A stretch of 64,000 nt of DNA from Sordariomycetes sp. S80-01Y (taxonomy: Eukaryota > Ascomycota > Sordariomycetes), in the NCBI GenBank assembly GCA_037042185.1, contig JAXQJY010000030.1:2356001-2420000 (forward strand). The letters are read 5' to 3'. The notes under the pieces were generated by a model. That model ran no database searches. It saw only the letters and a program-made list of their open reading frames with translations, and was not told where the DNA came from. This document shows positions 37,043 to 49,027 of this stretch, in pieces (position 1 is the stretch's first letter; each line of letters starts with the position of its first letter). A program made the position numbers and the translations under genes.

Positions 37043-39221
37043 CTACCCGCCGCCAGAGCAACCAAAGTCTTCGTACTTCTCCTTGTCAATGTTCTTCTTC
37101 CCCTTATGCGTGTACCCCCCCGCTCCCTTTTGCACCTTGAGGTTGTTGAAGCACCTGTTGCCTGTGAATACGACAGTGTCAAACTCAGCTTTCCATTCAT
37201 ATCCGTCGTTGTCATCCGGGTCTTCATAGTATTTGAACCTCCAGCTAGTTAGTCCGGTATTGCAGTTCCTGGCTGCCTTGAGAAGCGTCTGCTGACCGTG
37301 ATCCCAGCCCGCCCAACCGTTGCCCTGGATCTGGTAGCTGGAAGCCCCGAGCATCCACCAGCTCTTGCAGCGCCCGTCTGTTCGCTTGTGTAGCGTACGT
37401 TCCCGCTTGGGGTTGATTTGGTATGTGTAGGAACCACGCTGCCACTCGCCGCCGAACTTCCAGTTCATTGGATTGTTAGGGTCATCGCCATCGCACGAGC
37501 TAATAATTCGACTCATAGCCTCGCGGCAGTCACCCTCGTCAAATTCCGAGGCGCCGTTAGAAAGTTTGACACGGAACTCGACCTCCTCAGGCGTGCCCGA
37601 GTGGTATGTCTTCTTATCCTCCCAATTGATGGTATTACCCGGTGCGCGCACGCCGGCACAGTAGTCGCGATAGTTCTCATCAAGGCGCTCCCAGCTGGCA
37701 AACCTTTTCGAGTCCTTAGACTTTTGCCAACATGTAAACTTGCTCGTGTCGGCGGCGCACTGCTGATCTGTGTCGCCGTCCTGCTTGGTCTTGGCGTAGG
37801 CGAGGTTGAACAGTGAAAAGGCCGCGATGGCTTCATGACCTTTAGCATTGGGGTGAAAGTTCCGGCCGAGAAAGTCGGGTACACCAATCTTGGCCACAGG
37901 ATCCCAGCTATCGTCTCCAGGACACCCAGGAGGTTCAGGGGCGCGGCGGTCCAAAGCCCTTCTTGCCACGGCGCGTGGGTTAGGCGACTTGAATAGAACA
38001 GTGTCGTATATGTCAACATTCTCGGCCGCAGCCACTTCAGCCTCAAGAGCCTCTATATCAACGTTCTCTTCACCGACGGCGGCTTCTCCATAGCTGACTT
38101 CGCTTGACAGTAAGTCTTCCATAAGCGCCCGTCTTTCTGCGCCACGGAGACGTCGTCGACGCAGGCTGTCTCTGTCGCCGTAAGGGCGGACCCATGTGTT
38201 AGGCTTAAAGAAGAGCATTTCCGGCTGGTCAGGGTCCGGATAACTCCCATCACTGCTCGGTGAGCACATCTCTCCATCTATCTCAGATGGCCACCCGCTC
38301 CAGTCGGAGTATTCAACATCGTACTTCACATCCCTGTCCTTCTGGTACTCCACGACGACCTCCTCAATTGCCTTGTTGATATTCGCCACGAGCGTATTGA
38401 ACTTCTTGCGGCGATCGACGGTTAGTGTTAGGCCCTGTTGGAGCCAGTACCTCCACGACTTGTAGGAGGGCATTGACCACTTCTGTTTGCCCTCATTTCC
38501 GCAGTCGCCGCTCTCCGTATTGAAGAAGGGCGCGTACCCGCTGACGATCACAATCCCACTAGACTTAACCTTGGCCTTGAGCGCGTCGAGGATATCTCGA
38601 AGGTTGCCTTTGAGAATTGTCTCAATGTTCTCCTGTGCCTTCTCAATGAGACTGGTGCACGCACTCTCTCCATCGTACGGTAGAAGCACGCAAGTCTTGA
38701 TCATGGAAGCCTATAAACGCTTAGTTAAGATTTCACCCCCTATCAACCGCTGGTGGCTGCAGTTAATTCATGGACTGACTCACTAGACAGAGGTCGTTCC
38801 CACCAGCGGTCATCATCACTACGTCCAGGTTGCCGCTGAGGTCCTGTGCTTGCTCGTAGATATCCCCGGTACGCGCCCCGCTGCAGGCTGGGTACTGGAA
38901 GTCTGCCACACCGCCGCCGATTCGGCGGTTCACGATGTTCGGCCAGGTATAAGTGTATCGAGAGCACATCCAATTCCTTGTACCGTGGGCAGGGAACCCG
39001 GTGCGCTTTCCAGACCCGATACCAGCAGTGAAGCTGTCGCCAATAGCCGCCCACTTCTTGACGAAGTTCAGAGATACCGAGAACTCATCATCACGCTTCG
39101 TGAACAGTGACTGAGTTATGGAAGCATTTTCTCGAGCGAGGTTGTCGCTAGTGCCTGCAATTGCGGAAGATGCCGCTAGAGGCAGGCTCAAGGCCAGCGC
39201 CAGCCACGTTATGGGCAGCAT
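37043..39221 (-). CDS. secreted SGNH (GDSL-type) hydrolase with large insertion and unassigned C-terminal domain
   Basis: This is a probable extracellular esterase/lipase of the SGNH superfamily, 701 aa. Exons are 38784-39221 and 37043-38710; the 73-nt intron (GTGAGT...TATAG, phase 0) lies just after block III. The ATG at 39221 begins a signal peptide (MLPITWLALALSLPLAASS). Block I is AAIGDSFTAGIGSG (nucleophile Ser), block II is ACSGARTGDI, block III is TAGGNDLCL, and block V is RNFHPNAKGHEAIAAF (catalytic His). About 200 residues of charged, Arg-rich sequence (including DSLRRRRLRGAERRA) separate blocks III and V. After about residue 410 comes a second domain of roughly 270 residues with several Cys and Trp (SYQIQGNGWAGWDHGQQTLL, EWKAEFDTVVFTGNRC), which I cannot assign. 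It sits beside chitin- and cell-wall-active genes. Confidence 0.87.
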
Positions 39222-40195
39222 AGGAAACAACACTGGCTATGAGAAGAGATTTGGGGATGGAGGTTGCGTAAGAGCTTTGGACGGTGGAGGCCTACCAGCT
39301 CGGGGTGCCTCAAGACATTGAAGAAGAAGGCTAAGCGCTCAGGGCGAGAAAGGGGAACCACCTTGAGATTGTCTCACTCCTCGGAAACGGATTCAATTGG
39401 CTTGGAGGGCGACTCAAACCAACAGAGGAAAGATAATTGAGCAATCCGAGCCAAATACCTATCGTGTACGTCTGGACTCCGTGGCTTAAAGGATGCAACC
39501 TCTGCTCACGCGCCCCCAGCTAGACAACGGAGCATTAGCTCGGAGACCCACTGGTATGATAAAGCGTGAAACACGCGATGCATGGCTGCAGTGGTTTGTT
39601 TGCGCTCTCCATGTTGGTTGTGTTGGTTCAAGCTCCAAGTAGGAGAACTTTTTGGCTTCCCAAGCTCCAGTGTACCGGTACATCTGGGCTATTTCTGTAC
39701 TGCCGAGGGTAGGGGACTTAATTCTAGACTCCTGACAGGGATCGAGCAAGGTTCTGCATATCTGTTGGTTGAAGACGGGGTTGCAGTTTAGTCACCAACC
39801 AACAACATCTGCAGCCAACACACAGAAACGAAACCGCATGTACCTGCATGAAGCAGCCCACGAAACCCCTGACACCATGTTCTGGAGCCTTTATTTGATT
39901 CTACTTCTATGTAATTCTCCTTTCACGCGCATTCGCTGATGGCAAGCGACGGGGCTTGTTGGGACTGAGCGGAGGAGAAGGCCGCTCTGAGTGGGCATCG
40001 GGATATCCTCGTTGAGTGACATCCAACCTGCAGCTAGCGACCAGCTCAGGGTCTTTTGTGAGGTGTTACATTTTGGTGCATCCATTTTGGGGGGTTGACC
40101 CTCGCCCGCCTTCTTCAAAATTCTCAGTGTCCAGCCTGGTTCACTTTCAAATTACTGACGGAGCGTAAGCCTTTCTCCAAACTGCAGTCATTTCC
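39222..40195. other. divergent promoter region, about 970 bp
   Basis: This region separates the SGNH hydrolase gene (-) from the GH18 chitinase gene (+) and must drive both. No specific element is recognised, and no gene is seen inside. Confidence 0.55.
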
Positions 40196-42109
40196 ATGAT
40201 GATAGCGAATCGTAATTTGAAGAGCCTGTTGGGCCTGGTCATCGCGACATGTTTCGCTCTCGTTTCAGCACAGGGCTTCAATGCCTCAGAGGGAGGCATT
40301 CCGCCGTGGGCACTTGCGCCTAGCCCTGACGAATTTAGAGTGCTTGCGAAGGATGAGCCGGATTACACATGCTCAGAAAGTAAAGGTTGCAAACTCGGCT
40401 GTTGCGGCCCTCTGTATGTCCCATCTGGCCTTGCGTTTGCTTGTCGGATACTGACGGGTGCTCCTAGCGATGACAAAGGGGATGGTGTCTGTGGACTTGG
40501 ACCTGACTTTTGCGGCGATAGTTGCACTTCTCAGTGTGATCAGAAGAGCGAGTGTGATCCCGGCTGGGGAACTGAGTGGTCGGATGCCTCAAAGTGTCCT
40601 CTGAATGTTTGCTGCAGCAAGTTCGGGTTCTGTGGCACTACCAAGGATTTCTGCGAGGGTCAGCTCGCCGCCAGTCCCGATTGTCCTGTCTCACGCCGTA
40701 CGGCGGACAAGCGTACCATAGGCTATTATGAGGGCTGGAACCTCGAGCGGCCATGTGGTACCATGGCACCTAAGGAGATTCCACTCGGCTACTACACGCA
40801 CATCTACTTCTCCTTCGCCTTGGTACATCCGGAAACGTTCCATATTGCTCCTATGGATGAGAATACAGCATCGAGATATGCCGATGTCACTGCTCTCAAG
40901 GACAAACAGGAAGATCTAGAGGTGTGGATAGCTATCGGAGGATGGGCCATGAACGATCCTGGTCCTTATAGGACGACGTTCTCTGACATGGCTAGTTCGG
41001 AGAAGAAACAAGACGCCTTCTTCGAGTCTCTTATCACATTTCTCTTCAAATATAACTTTGACGGGGTCGATCTCGACTGGGAGTACCCAGTGGCTGATGA
41101 TCGGGGCGGCACCGAGGCGGACTTTGACAACTATGTGAACATGGTACGAAGGCTGCGGGAGAGGCTCAATGCCACTGGAAGACGCTTCGGCATCAGCATG
41201 GCTATTGTGAGTTCCCATCTGTGACTTTCAACTGAGTACATCGGCTAACTCTACGTAGCCTGCCAGTTACTGGTATCTACGTGGTTTCAACCTTGCGGGC
41301 CTCGAGCCGCACCTCGATTACTTCAACATCATGACATACGACATCCGTAAGTTTTCCAGCCGCAGGCCTAGGGCACAGTAGGGGAGCAGAACTATTATGG
41401 TTACTGAGATTGGCCACAGACGGTACTTGGGACAGCAACGTTATATCCATAGGCTCATTTGCCTACGCCCACACGAACCTGACCGAGATCAGCATGGGCC
41501 TCGAGCTCCTATGGCGTAATAATGTCAATCCTGAGCGCGTCAACCTCGGACTTGGATTCTATGGAAGAAGTTAGTATTGTCTATGGAATTTGCCCAACCC
41601 AAAGGTTGCTGTACCTTGAAGACTAACGGATGGTGATTTTAGGCTTCACAATGGAAGACCCCAACTGCATGGACCCGGGATGCCCTTTCAAAAACGCCAC
41701 AGGCGCTGGCGCTGGCCGCTGCACGGGTACTCCTGGCGTTCTATCTGCGGCAGAGATCAACGAACTTATTGAGGATGGTGCCGAACAGACGTTCTACGAG
41801 GAAGAGGCCGTCCAGGTCGTTACGTGGGACAGTGACCAGTGGGTGAGCTGGGATAATGAGAAGACGCTGAAGCAGAAGATGGAATTTGCTAATAAGCGGT
41901 GCCTCGGCGGGTAAGCCTCCAATGATTGAGTCGAGGCTCAAAGCGACGAGCTCATCTAATGCTGACACGTTGACAGTACTATGGTCTGGGCCATTGACCT
42001 GGACGACGGAACTCTGATCAACGCTCTGGGAAAGAACCTGAATCGAGACAAGTCTCGCGTGTTCCCAAACTATATCCCAGTCTGTAATCTTGGTACGGGT
42101 TTTGAGTAA
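40196..42109 (+). CDS. secreted GH18 chitinase with CBM18 (hevein-like) modules
   Basis: This is an extracellular chitinase that hydrolyses chitin by substrate-assisted catalysis. Six exons are modelled: 40196-40413, 40468-41206, 41259-41346, 41420-41569, 41643-41910 and 41977-42109, giving 531 aa. A signal peptide (LLGLVIATCFALVSAQ) is followed by two cysteine-rich chitin-binding modules. The first contains CKLGCCGPL and GVCGLGPDFCGDSC; the second contains CPLNVCCSKFGFCGTTKDFC. The GH18 barrel starts at RTIGYYEGWN. Its catalytic signature FDGVDLDWEYP has all acidic residues. YFNIMTYDIHGTWDS and GLGFYGRSFTMED are restored across splice junctions. The first intron (54 nt) is in frame and stop-free, so it could be retained; removing it gives a better CBM18. 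The layout matches subgroup-C-type fungal chitinases, commonly found near LysM genes as here. Confidence 0.94.
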
Positions 42110-42296
42110 ACGTGGCAGGGGCTTCTATAGTGTAGAAGCTGTAGGAGAGTAGGGAGATTGGCGCAAGGGGTTTGATGCTAAGCTGACAAAGTTACATGTC
42201 TCCGTCACTGTGGACTAGGGTCAATATCAAACAATTTCTTAAATTGTATTCCAAGCAACGAGATTAATTACAAAGTTACGCTTCCAGTTGATTTGG

Positions 42297-43499
42297 TCAG
42301 TCTCCCCCGCTGATCTTACACTTGATCTTTCTGGCCATTGCGCGGAACTTGCCACCGTGCTTGTGCTCTTCATCGACAGGGAGAATCGGCTCACCACCGG
42401 GGAACATGTCATCCTCGTAGATTTCACGGATACCACGGATGTCTCTCTCAGATGGATGGTAATTACCGTTCCAGTTACTTCCGTCCCTGCGCTTCAAGAC
42501 ACTGCTCCGTCCGTCGTTGGCATCCATCTCCTCACCCTCGTTGGCAGGCGCCGCAGGGCCCTTGCCTCCCGATCTTGACGGATACAGCATAATGGACTGC
42601 CAGTCAACGTCGCTCTCCTCGGCGTATATATTGGATACCTCCCGTTTGAGGTTTGAAGAAGTGTCAGGAAGCCACTCCATCGCGGAAAAGCCGTAACGGC
42701 GGGCAACGCGCCTCACGACACAGATTGTGTCTAGGTCTTTTGGCTGAAGCTCCCTGACTTGGGCAGAGATACGCTCATAGTCTGAAAGTGCCTTACAATC
42801 GAACTGAGCTGAGCTCCACGTCCACCCACTCCCCTGGTTCTGGGCACCGTTGGGGACGCCCTCTAAGACTTCATACTTCCAAAAGGCTGGGTTCTGGTGC
42901 TCATGGCCCAGTCCCCAGGCGTGTCCCAGCTCGTGAGCGATGTTGGCCACGGCATCAAGCATGCCAACATCGTTCCGCGTGCTGAGACTAGAGTATGGAC
43001 CAACGTAGTCCGGCAAATCTGAGTCGAGAGGGTATATACCCACTGTGGTCCTCAAGACGCCTTCCGTGTTGTGAGATATGACAAGTATATCGGTTCTCTG
43101 TTTGTGTCTGGTGCAGGAGCTGCCCGGTTCGGCCACCTGGACGTACTTGTAGGCGTCGGCGAAGAGGCCCGCATGCTGCCATCTCTGTGTGGCGGCGAGA
43201 AGATACTCATGGAGCTGATCTCTCGACTCAATGGTGTCGTAGCAGTAGCTAATTGTCTTATCTGGCCAACGCTTTACACTGGCATGTCCAGCTGTGTGGG
43301 TGATACGCACCCATCTCTTTTCGATGAAGGCGTTCTGAGTGGCGTTGTCCTTGACGGCATGCCCGCTGGCGTCAATCTCGACGCGGGTGACAGGATGAGG
43401 CTGCTGAAGATGCACTGCGCCCTCCCATTGTCGACTACCTGCGTGAACACCCAGAACACCAAGGAGAATGACGGTGAGCCACGGGCGCAGATAAGGCAT
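42297..43499 (-). CDS. secreted metzincin zinc metalloprotease (astacin/M12A-like)
   Basis: This is a single-exon 400-aa secreted protease. It has a signal peptide (PWLTVILLGVLGVHAG), a propeptide of about 60 residues ending near EKRW, and then a catalytic domain. The zinc site is HELGHAWGLGHEH (HExxHxxGxxH). The Met-turn SIMLYPS follows, closely matching the astacin pattern S-x-M-x-Y. The segment KTISYCYDT resembles the start of astacin catalytic domains. Several cysteines occur (SYCYD, SSCTR, DCKAL, TICVV). The C-terminal tail of about 90 residues is charged, contains a KRR site, and may be removed. Substrate is unknown. It is convergent with the chitinase gene (187 bp between stops) and divergent from the LysM gene. 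Confidence 0.88.
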   Translation of the reverse strand: MPYLRPWLTVILLGVLGVHAGSRQWEGAVHLQQPHPVTRVEIDASGHAVKDNATQNAFIEKRWVRITHTAGHASVKRWPDKTISYCYDTIESRDQLHEYLLAATQRWQHAGLFADAYKYVQVAEPGSSCTRHKQRTDILVISHNTEGVLRTTVGIYPLDSDLPDYVGPYSSLSTRNDVGMLDAVANIAHELGHAWGLGHEHQNPAFWKYEVLEGVPNGAQNQGSGWTWSSAQFDCKALSDYERISAQVRELQPKDLDTICVVRRVARRYGFSAMEWLPDTSSNLKREVSNIYAEESDVDWQSIMLYPSRSGGKGPAAPANEGEEMDANDGRSSVLKRRDGSNWNGNYHPSERDIRGIREIYEDDMFPGGEPILPVDEEHKHGGKFRAMARKIKCKISGGD

Positions 43500-44300
43500 C
43501 TTGATAGAGATTTCGACAACAGCAAGGAGTGTGTGAGTAATTCGCTAGGGAGAAATGGCTTTGGCCGAGAAGGCAGTGCGATCTTGGATGAGGACTGTCT
43601 CATATCCTCCACCCGTTGAAAGTTGAGCTGGTAAGAAAGACGACGCTTAGGGAAACCCCAAAGGCCGAGGCTCGGAAACCCGGGATTCAGAACACTTCGA
43701 AAGTTGCACATGTACCGGTACCTCTCCATTGGGTGTACGTTAGTCCGGGTTCGCTCAGACTAGTGCCGTGTACCTACAAAAAAGTTTCAAATGGTCCGAC
43801 CTTGGGACTTGGCATAAAGAGTATATGCAGGAGCTTCGGCTCCAGGTTCCCCGGGTGCTACGCAACGTTGGCCCCCGAATTGCTGCACCGTGTGGGTTTT
43901 ATAACCAACACCTCTCAACGGACTTGAGCGGGCGGTTATTTAAAACACATGAGCTAATAAACCGCAAACTTTGCATGAATCGTAATCTTATTTCTGCAAG
44001 TATTGATGCTCTGGGCACTGCACTGCACCCCTGAGCCAAATGCCGCGGCAGTCTATTCCAGTAAAATGGATGCTGCCTGCCAAATGCCCGAGAGATGCAG
44101 CTATCGTTGGAGAAAATAGATGTATGCATCACCCTATTTTAGGGTTCCGAGATATGAACTCAGGGTCTGGAAGGGTCCCCAGCTGTTCCTTGTTGGATGT
44201 GCTACTCTCAAAGACAGCCATAACCTCTACAGAGAAAGTTCGCGATATACTCAAGAGAACTTCTCTGACACAGCCTCATTCAATTTTCGTCCAAGCTGTC
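43500..44300. other. divergent promoter region, about 800 bp
   Basis: This lies between the metalloprotease (-) and LysM (+) genes. An open frame runs into the LysM gene from 44040, but it precedes the signal-peptide Met at 44301 and is not needed. No other gene or repeat is seen. Confidence 0.55.
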
Positions 44301-45982
44301 ATGGACCTCCTCCGAGCGTATCATCCCTGGCTGATTCTCGCCCTCGGCGTTGTTCTAGTCGACGCACAAACGGAACCACCAGGCCCAGTGCATCCTGGAA
44401 ATCCCTCCAACTGTAACAAGTGGCATCTTGTCAAGAGCGGTGACGACTGCGGTACCATTCGCAGCCAGTATGATCTGACCGCTGACGAGTTCTTTGGATG
44501 GAACCCGGCCGTATCCAGGGACTGCGTTACCAACTTCTGGTTAGACTATGCCTACTGTGTTGGTATTGGTGAAGTGTTAGAGCCGACCAAGACAACCAGA
44601 ACCAGCGAGGGGACTTCGACCACGCGAATGACCACTCCTCCTGGACCAACATTCACGGGCAGTCCTTCTAATTGCAACTCTTGGTACCTCATAAAGTCTG
44701 GAGATAACTGCGACAATGTGCCCAAACGCTTCGGCATAACACGCGCTGAGTTCCTTTCGTACAACCCAGCCATCTCTCAGGACTGCACCGTCAACTTCTG
44801 GCTTGGTCAGGCATATTGCGTTGGGCTGGGCCCACCCGTCACTGTGACTTCGACTTCGAACACACCATCTAGTACGGCCTCATCGGAAACTTCTTCCTTC
44901 AACTCGACGTACTCTGTCAGACACCCCATCACCAGCGTGTCCCTCACTATACCCACGCTAGACGATACATGGCCACCGACGAAGACGCAGGACGGCCAGC
45001 CGAGTTATTGTTCGAATTGGCATCGCGTCACCGTAGGCGAGACATGTCTCGACATAGTACAGCTATACGGAGACTTCATGAGCCTTGCAGATTTGTGGGT
45101 TAACTATTCTTAATATTCGCAATGATGATCTAACTTAAGCAGCTTCGCTTGGAACCCCACGGTAGGGACAGACTGCTCCGGGCTGTACCTTGATTTCTTC
45201 GTCTGCGTCGATATCAAGGTTCAGACAACTGGCGTGATTACAATCCCCAACTTTGCGGCAAACATAACACTTCCACCATTCGTCTCCTGGTCTGAGCCAC
45301 CGCTGCCAACCGTGGATCCCAATTTCACGCCGACACCCAGCCATGGCCCCATGCCAACTGACTGTCTCGATTACATGCAAGCTAGGGCAGTATGTGAAGC
45401 ACTTTTGGAGAAGGCAAACAATCTTGCTAACTTACTTGTTAGGGATTTACATGCGAAGACTTCCTAGAAGCGCAGCCGATGATTTCGCGCGAGCAATTCT
45501 TTGAGTGGAACCCAGTTCTCGATGGTAAGTGCGATGGCATTTGGGCCAATAACTATTACTGCGTGGCGTATTACCCAGACGGCATGTTTCCGCAGCCGCC
45601 GACAGTCGACGAAAAGCCAGAGCAGCTGCCGGAGGGGACAACCAGCGAGTGCGTGATCTGGTACGAATCCGCTCCTGGGGTTTCTTGCGCGCTTATTGCG
45701 GCCATGTTTGGTTCCTTTGACGAGGCCGACTTCAAGGCTTGGAATCCCTCGGTGGGCAGTGACTGTTCCATGGGAGAGGTGAGTGGCCAAATTTACGACT
45801 GCATGGGTTGTAATAGCCAGCTTACGCACATATCGCAGGAAACTGAAGGGACATGGTACTGCGTTGGCGTCCCTGGAACGCCAACTACGAGAACCTCGCC
45901 AGTGGTGATGCCTACAGCGCCGCCGTCAGGAACAAATTATTTTGTATCATTATCCATGTTGACGTCGATTTCATCTTCATGA
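44301..45982 (+). CDS. secreted protein with five LysM domains
   Basis: This is a chitin/peptidoglycan-binding secreted protein of 506 aa. Exons are 44301-45094, 45143-45389, 45443-45778 and 45839-45982. The start at 44301 gives a signal peptide (AYHPWLILALGVVLVDA). Five LysM modules follow. Each begins with a Cys near an aromatic residue and ends with a WNP-type segment plus a tyrosine-cysteine: GWNPAVSRDC/YAYCVGIG, SYNPAISQDC/AYCVGLG, AWNPTVGTDC/FFVCVDI, EWNPVLDGKC/NNYYCVAYY and AWNPSVGSDC/GTWYCVGVP. Ser/Thr-rich linkers separate modules 2 and 3. Modules 3 and 5 are completed only by splicing. The last intron (60 nt) is in frame and stop-free. There is no catalytic domain or GPI signal. Such proteins can shield hyphal chitin or hide chitin fragments from hosts; that role is inferred. 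The neighbouring chitinase is a usual partner. Confidence 0.9.
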
Positions 45983-46100
45983 TGGATCCGAAATCATGTG
46001 AAATCTTAGCTGATCGACTTTCAGCTTCGTAGCCAGACACTGAGTAGATGAATGGAAACAATTTGGGAGAACCCCTCGTCTTCAAGCAGTAATAGATGAT

Positions 46101-47318
46101 TTAGCCACACATCCGTGTCCCCGACATCCAAGACTCCGAGCGAGGGGTCCCATCTAAACCCCAATATATGTCACGCCGAACACCAGCCTTGATCCAATAA
46201 CCATTACCCTGTGACAAGTCCCCCCAATTGTCTGCGAAGGGGTACCACATCCAGCGTCCTCTCATAGTCCTGGTGGTCATGCCATTTTTATCTTTGTGTT
46301 GATCAAGGAATCCTCGGAGGAGTGCACAATAGAATGGCTCAGGGAAAGAGAATGATATCGTTACCGATTCATTTTGCTGGCTTACGGCCAGTAATGGGTG
46401 GAGGAGGTGTTGCTCGATGGCGGGCATGTTGAAGAATGGTGCGAGAGACATGTCATACATGTGCTCTTCGAAGGCAACTTCCAGCTTGTTAAGTCGGGGG
46501 AACCTGCCAATCAGTCCTTTCAGAAGTAGATCTAGCCGAGACCGGTCAAGCGTTTCCTTTGGTGTATCACTCGAGCTGAACAAGACCAAATTCACCCGTA
46601 ATTGAAGAGAGGTGATAAAGCTCGCGCCAGGCCCAAGAAGTCGATACTTGTCAGGATGTCCCTGGAAGCCGAGTGCCTCTATTAAGGGCATACTCTCAAT
46701 GTAGATGGTGTTGGTGCCGTACAGGACATCCAGCAGGTCATCGTGACTAGATCTCGATTAATTGACAACAGTCAGACACGAGACGAGACATGTTACTCAC
46801 CCTTGCTTGCAACATAATAGAAACCCCATTGCGCCTAGCCGACAGGCATCCCATGCCCAAGAATGGCCCTGGCAAAGAGCCTGGCCCGTCAAGCATGTAT
46901 CTCTACAGACTTCGTCTGGATGATACACGCCGGGCGGGTCACGGTGGCAGACACAGTGAAACCATCGCCATGCCACGCCTTGACCCCTATGATTCGGATC
47001 AGAGCGAGAGTCGGAGTCAAAGAGGGGAGGGTAGCCAGCGTGGCCGGGACTACGTCCTCCGCTGGACTCAAAATCGAGCAATGGGGGCCGAAGGCGTAGG
47101 TCAATGTGGACTGTGCGGCCGCCAAAGGCCATCTTGAGGATTTGATAGCGAAGGTCGTATGGTAGCGCGAAGAAGCCCTGGGTTTGACTCGTTGGCCTCC
47201 AGGTGTCTGGGTCGTGTGTAGTCGTTAAGGGCAGCGACGGAAGTGGAGGGTCCTCTTCTGGCTCCTTCGAGTCTTTCTTATGAGTCTTGCTGCGAATAAA
47301 TTGACGAAAACGACGCAT
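46101..47318 (-). CDS. DUF7730-type fungal protein of unknown function
   Basis: This is a 387-aa intracellular protein with exons 46801-47318 and 46101-46746. The 54-nt intron has a GTGAGT donor and a CTAG acceptor, phase 2. The motif FFALPYDLRYQILKMAFGG near residue 50 and the spliced segment LLCCKQGHDDLLDVLYGTNTIYIES are typical of the large DUF7730/2EXR-like fungal family. That family resembles F-box-associated proteins in its PxELRxxIL helix. The N-terminus is basic and hydrophilic (RRFRQFIRSKTHKKDSKE). The second half, with FITSLQLRVNLVLFSS and FPRLNKLEVAFEEH, fits the family's later part. No biochemical role is known for the family. It lies tail to tail with the LysM gene (118 bp between stops), without a clear functional link. 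Confidence 0.82.
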
Positions 47319-49027
47319 ATTGAGAGTTAGGGGACCTTGAATTTCGAGAGATGAAGTCGTTCGTGGTGATTGCTAGGTTTAGTTGGAGTTCGACAAGCTG
47401 AGACGATGAAATGGGGGACACTCTAGACTAAATACTCGTACTAATTACTCCGCAAGGTTACATGAGTGCACTTACTGGTAACAAAGAAACGTGTTGGTTC
47501 TGCTGCATAAAATGCGCCTTTCCCCCTGCACCGCTCCCAATTGGTAGGTTTCGCTCCATTTCCGTACCTGGTAGCCAGCAATCTTGCCATGCGACCCTGT
47601 TCTAATAATCACTTGCCAGTCAATGTAGAATGGCAGAGAGCTGGATAGGTGCTAACGTGTTGCCTACCCTACGGGTCCTGCGATGGAAGAAAAAGGGGGC
47701 GGGTTTTACCACATACAATATTTCGCAGCAACAGATAAAGGTCTCAGGAATCTATTTGATTAGTTACCTGAAGAATACATCGCTTTTTTCTCCGTTTGAA
47801 AGATAGTTGATGCAGCTGATGTCTGGTAGTCATACATCGGCTAGACACCAATAAAAGTCAACAGGCGGCTCTTCATTAAGAGAACCAAGACTCAGAAATT
47901 ATGGTCCAGAGAGGCCCTAAAGGTTCTGCATATTAGAGACATACACTACTCCTCGCTGCAAGGTCATATGCCATATTTTGAGCTCAGCCTGTTCGTGCGT
48001 TGATCAATCTGTAATTTACCAGCCACAAGCAACTATTATACGTCGATACTTGCTGGATATCTCTTTTCCCGCGTGGTGCTCTTGGCAGGGCTTTGTAGGT
48101 CTTTATAGAGTTCTTACAGAAAGGTGCCAGCCCGCCAGCTTGTCCATGCACATGGTCTTACACCCTGGCCGTTCTCCAGCCGGCGGGGCAGAATCCTACC
48201 CCTGAGCCTGATCCTTGGTTTCAGCTCAATCTGCAAGTTGCACCACTTCTGAGCGAGCTGGTAGACCCAAAGTCTTGAGAGACCCGTTGCAACGCCACTC
48301 AACCAAGGGCAACCGACATAGTCTCAGTTTGAGCTCCCGCAAGGCTGAATAGGCAAGCACTGTCGGCTGCAAGCTCACTGTGTTCGAGTATGGTCGATAT
48401 GACGCGCGCGCGTCGATCTCGCGGCGCAGCTCACCGGATGGCGCTGCAAGTGGCCCAGTCCGATGAGCCGGTGGCAAGTCGCAGATGCACTGTGATTGCA
48501 ACTATGTCGCAGAAGCCTCGCCCATGACGCTTTCGAAGCATCGATGGTGTTGCAAAGACAATCCGATGAAATAGATGAACTCGAGCTTGTCTAGTGCTAA
48601 TGAGAAGTTCGCTTGTGGTAAGAGACCGGCATGTGGGAGCCGAAAGTGCATATGTCGAGCGATGGCCTTTGACCAAAACCCACCATCAGCACTCAAAGCC
48701 GTGCGTCATTGGCTGTGCCCCCTTCGTGCCTCAATTTGTGAAACGTCGCTCATTCGACTAGTGTTCCTGTGCTTACGCCAAGCCCCTGAGCAAGGCCTTC
48801 CGAGCCCTACGGGGCTGGTTTGGTTGGTTATTTGGTTATGTACCTTTGCCGTATAACGCCCAAGCGGGCCGGGACGCTGCGCCAGGGATCTGGTGAGTCT
48901 CGAGATCAGGCTCTCACTCCTCTCAAAGATCTCACAGTGGCATACCAAAAGAGAGCTACGCATCATTCGAATCCGGGCCAGTATGAGCTGAACAGGCTCG
49001 GTCCATGCGCGATATTAAGCTATTAGC
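47319..49027. other. intergenic divergent region, 1.7 kb
   Basis: This lies between the DUF7730 gene (-) and the GTPase fusion gene (+). A short alternating run of CG dinucleotides occurs near 48402-48412. Short frames on both strands are not protein-like. No RNA gene or repeat family was recognised. Confidence 0.5.

Noticed and set aside
48880-48990. A sequence resembling a tRNA B box (TTCGAATCCGG at 48968-48978).
   Set aside because: No A box, anticodon arm or pairing acceptor stem is found at the right distance.
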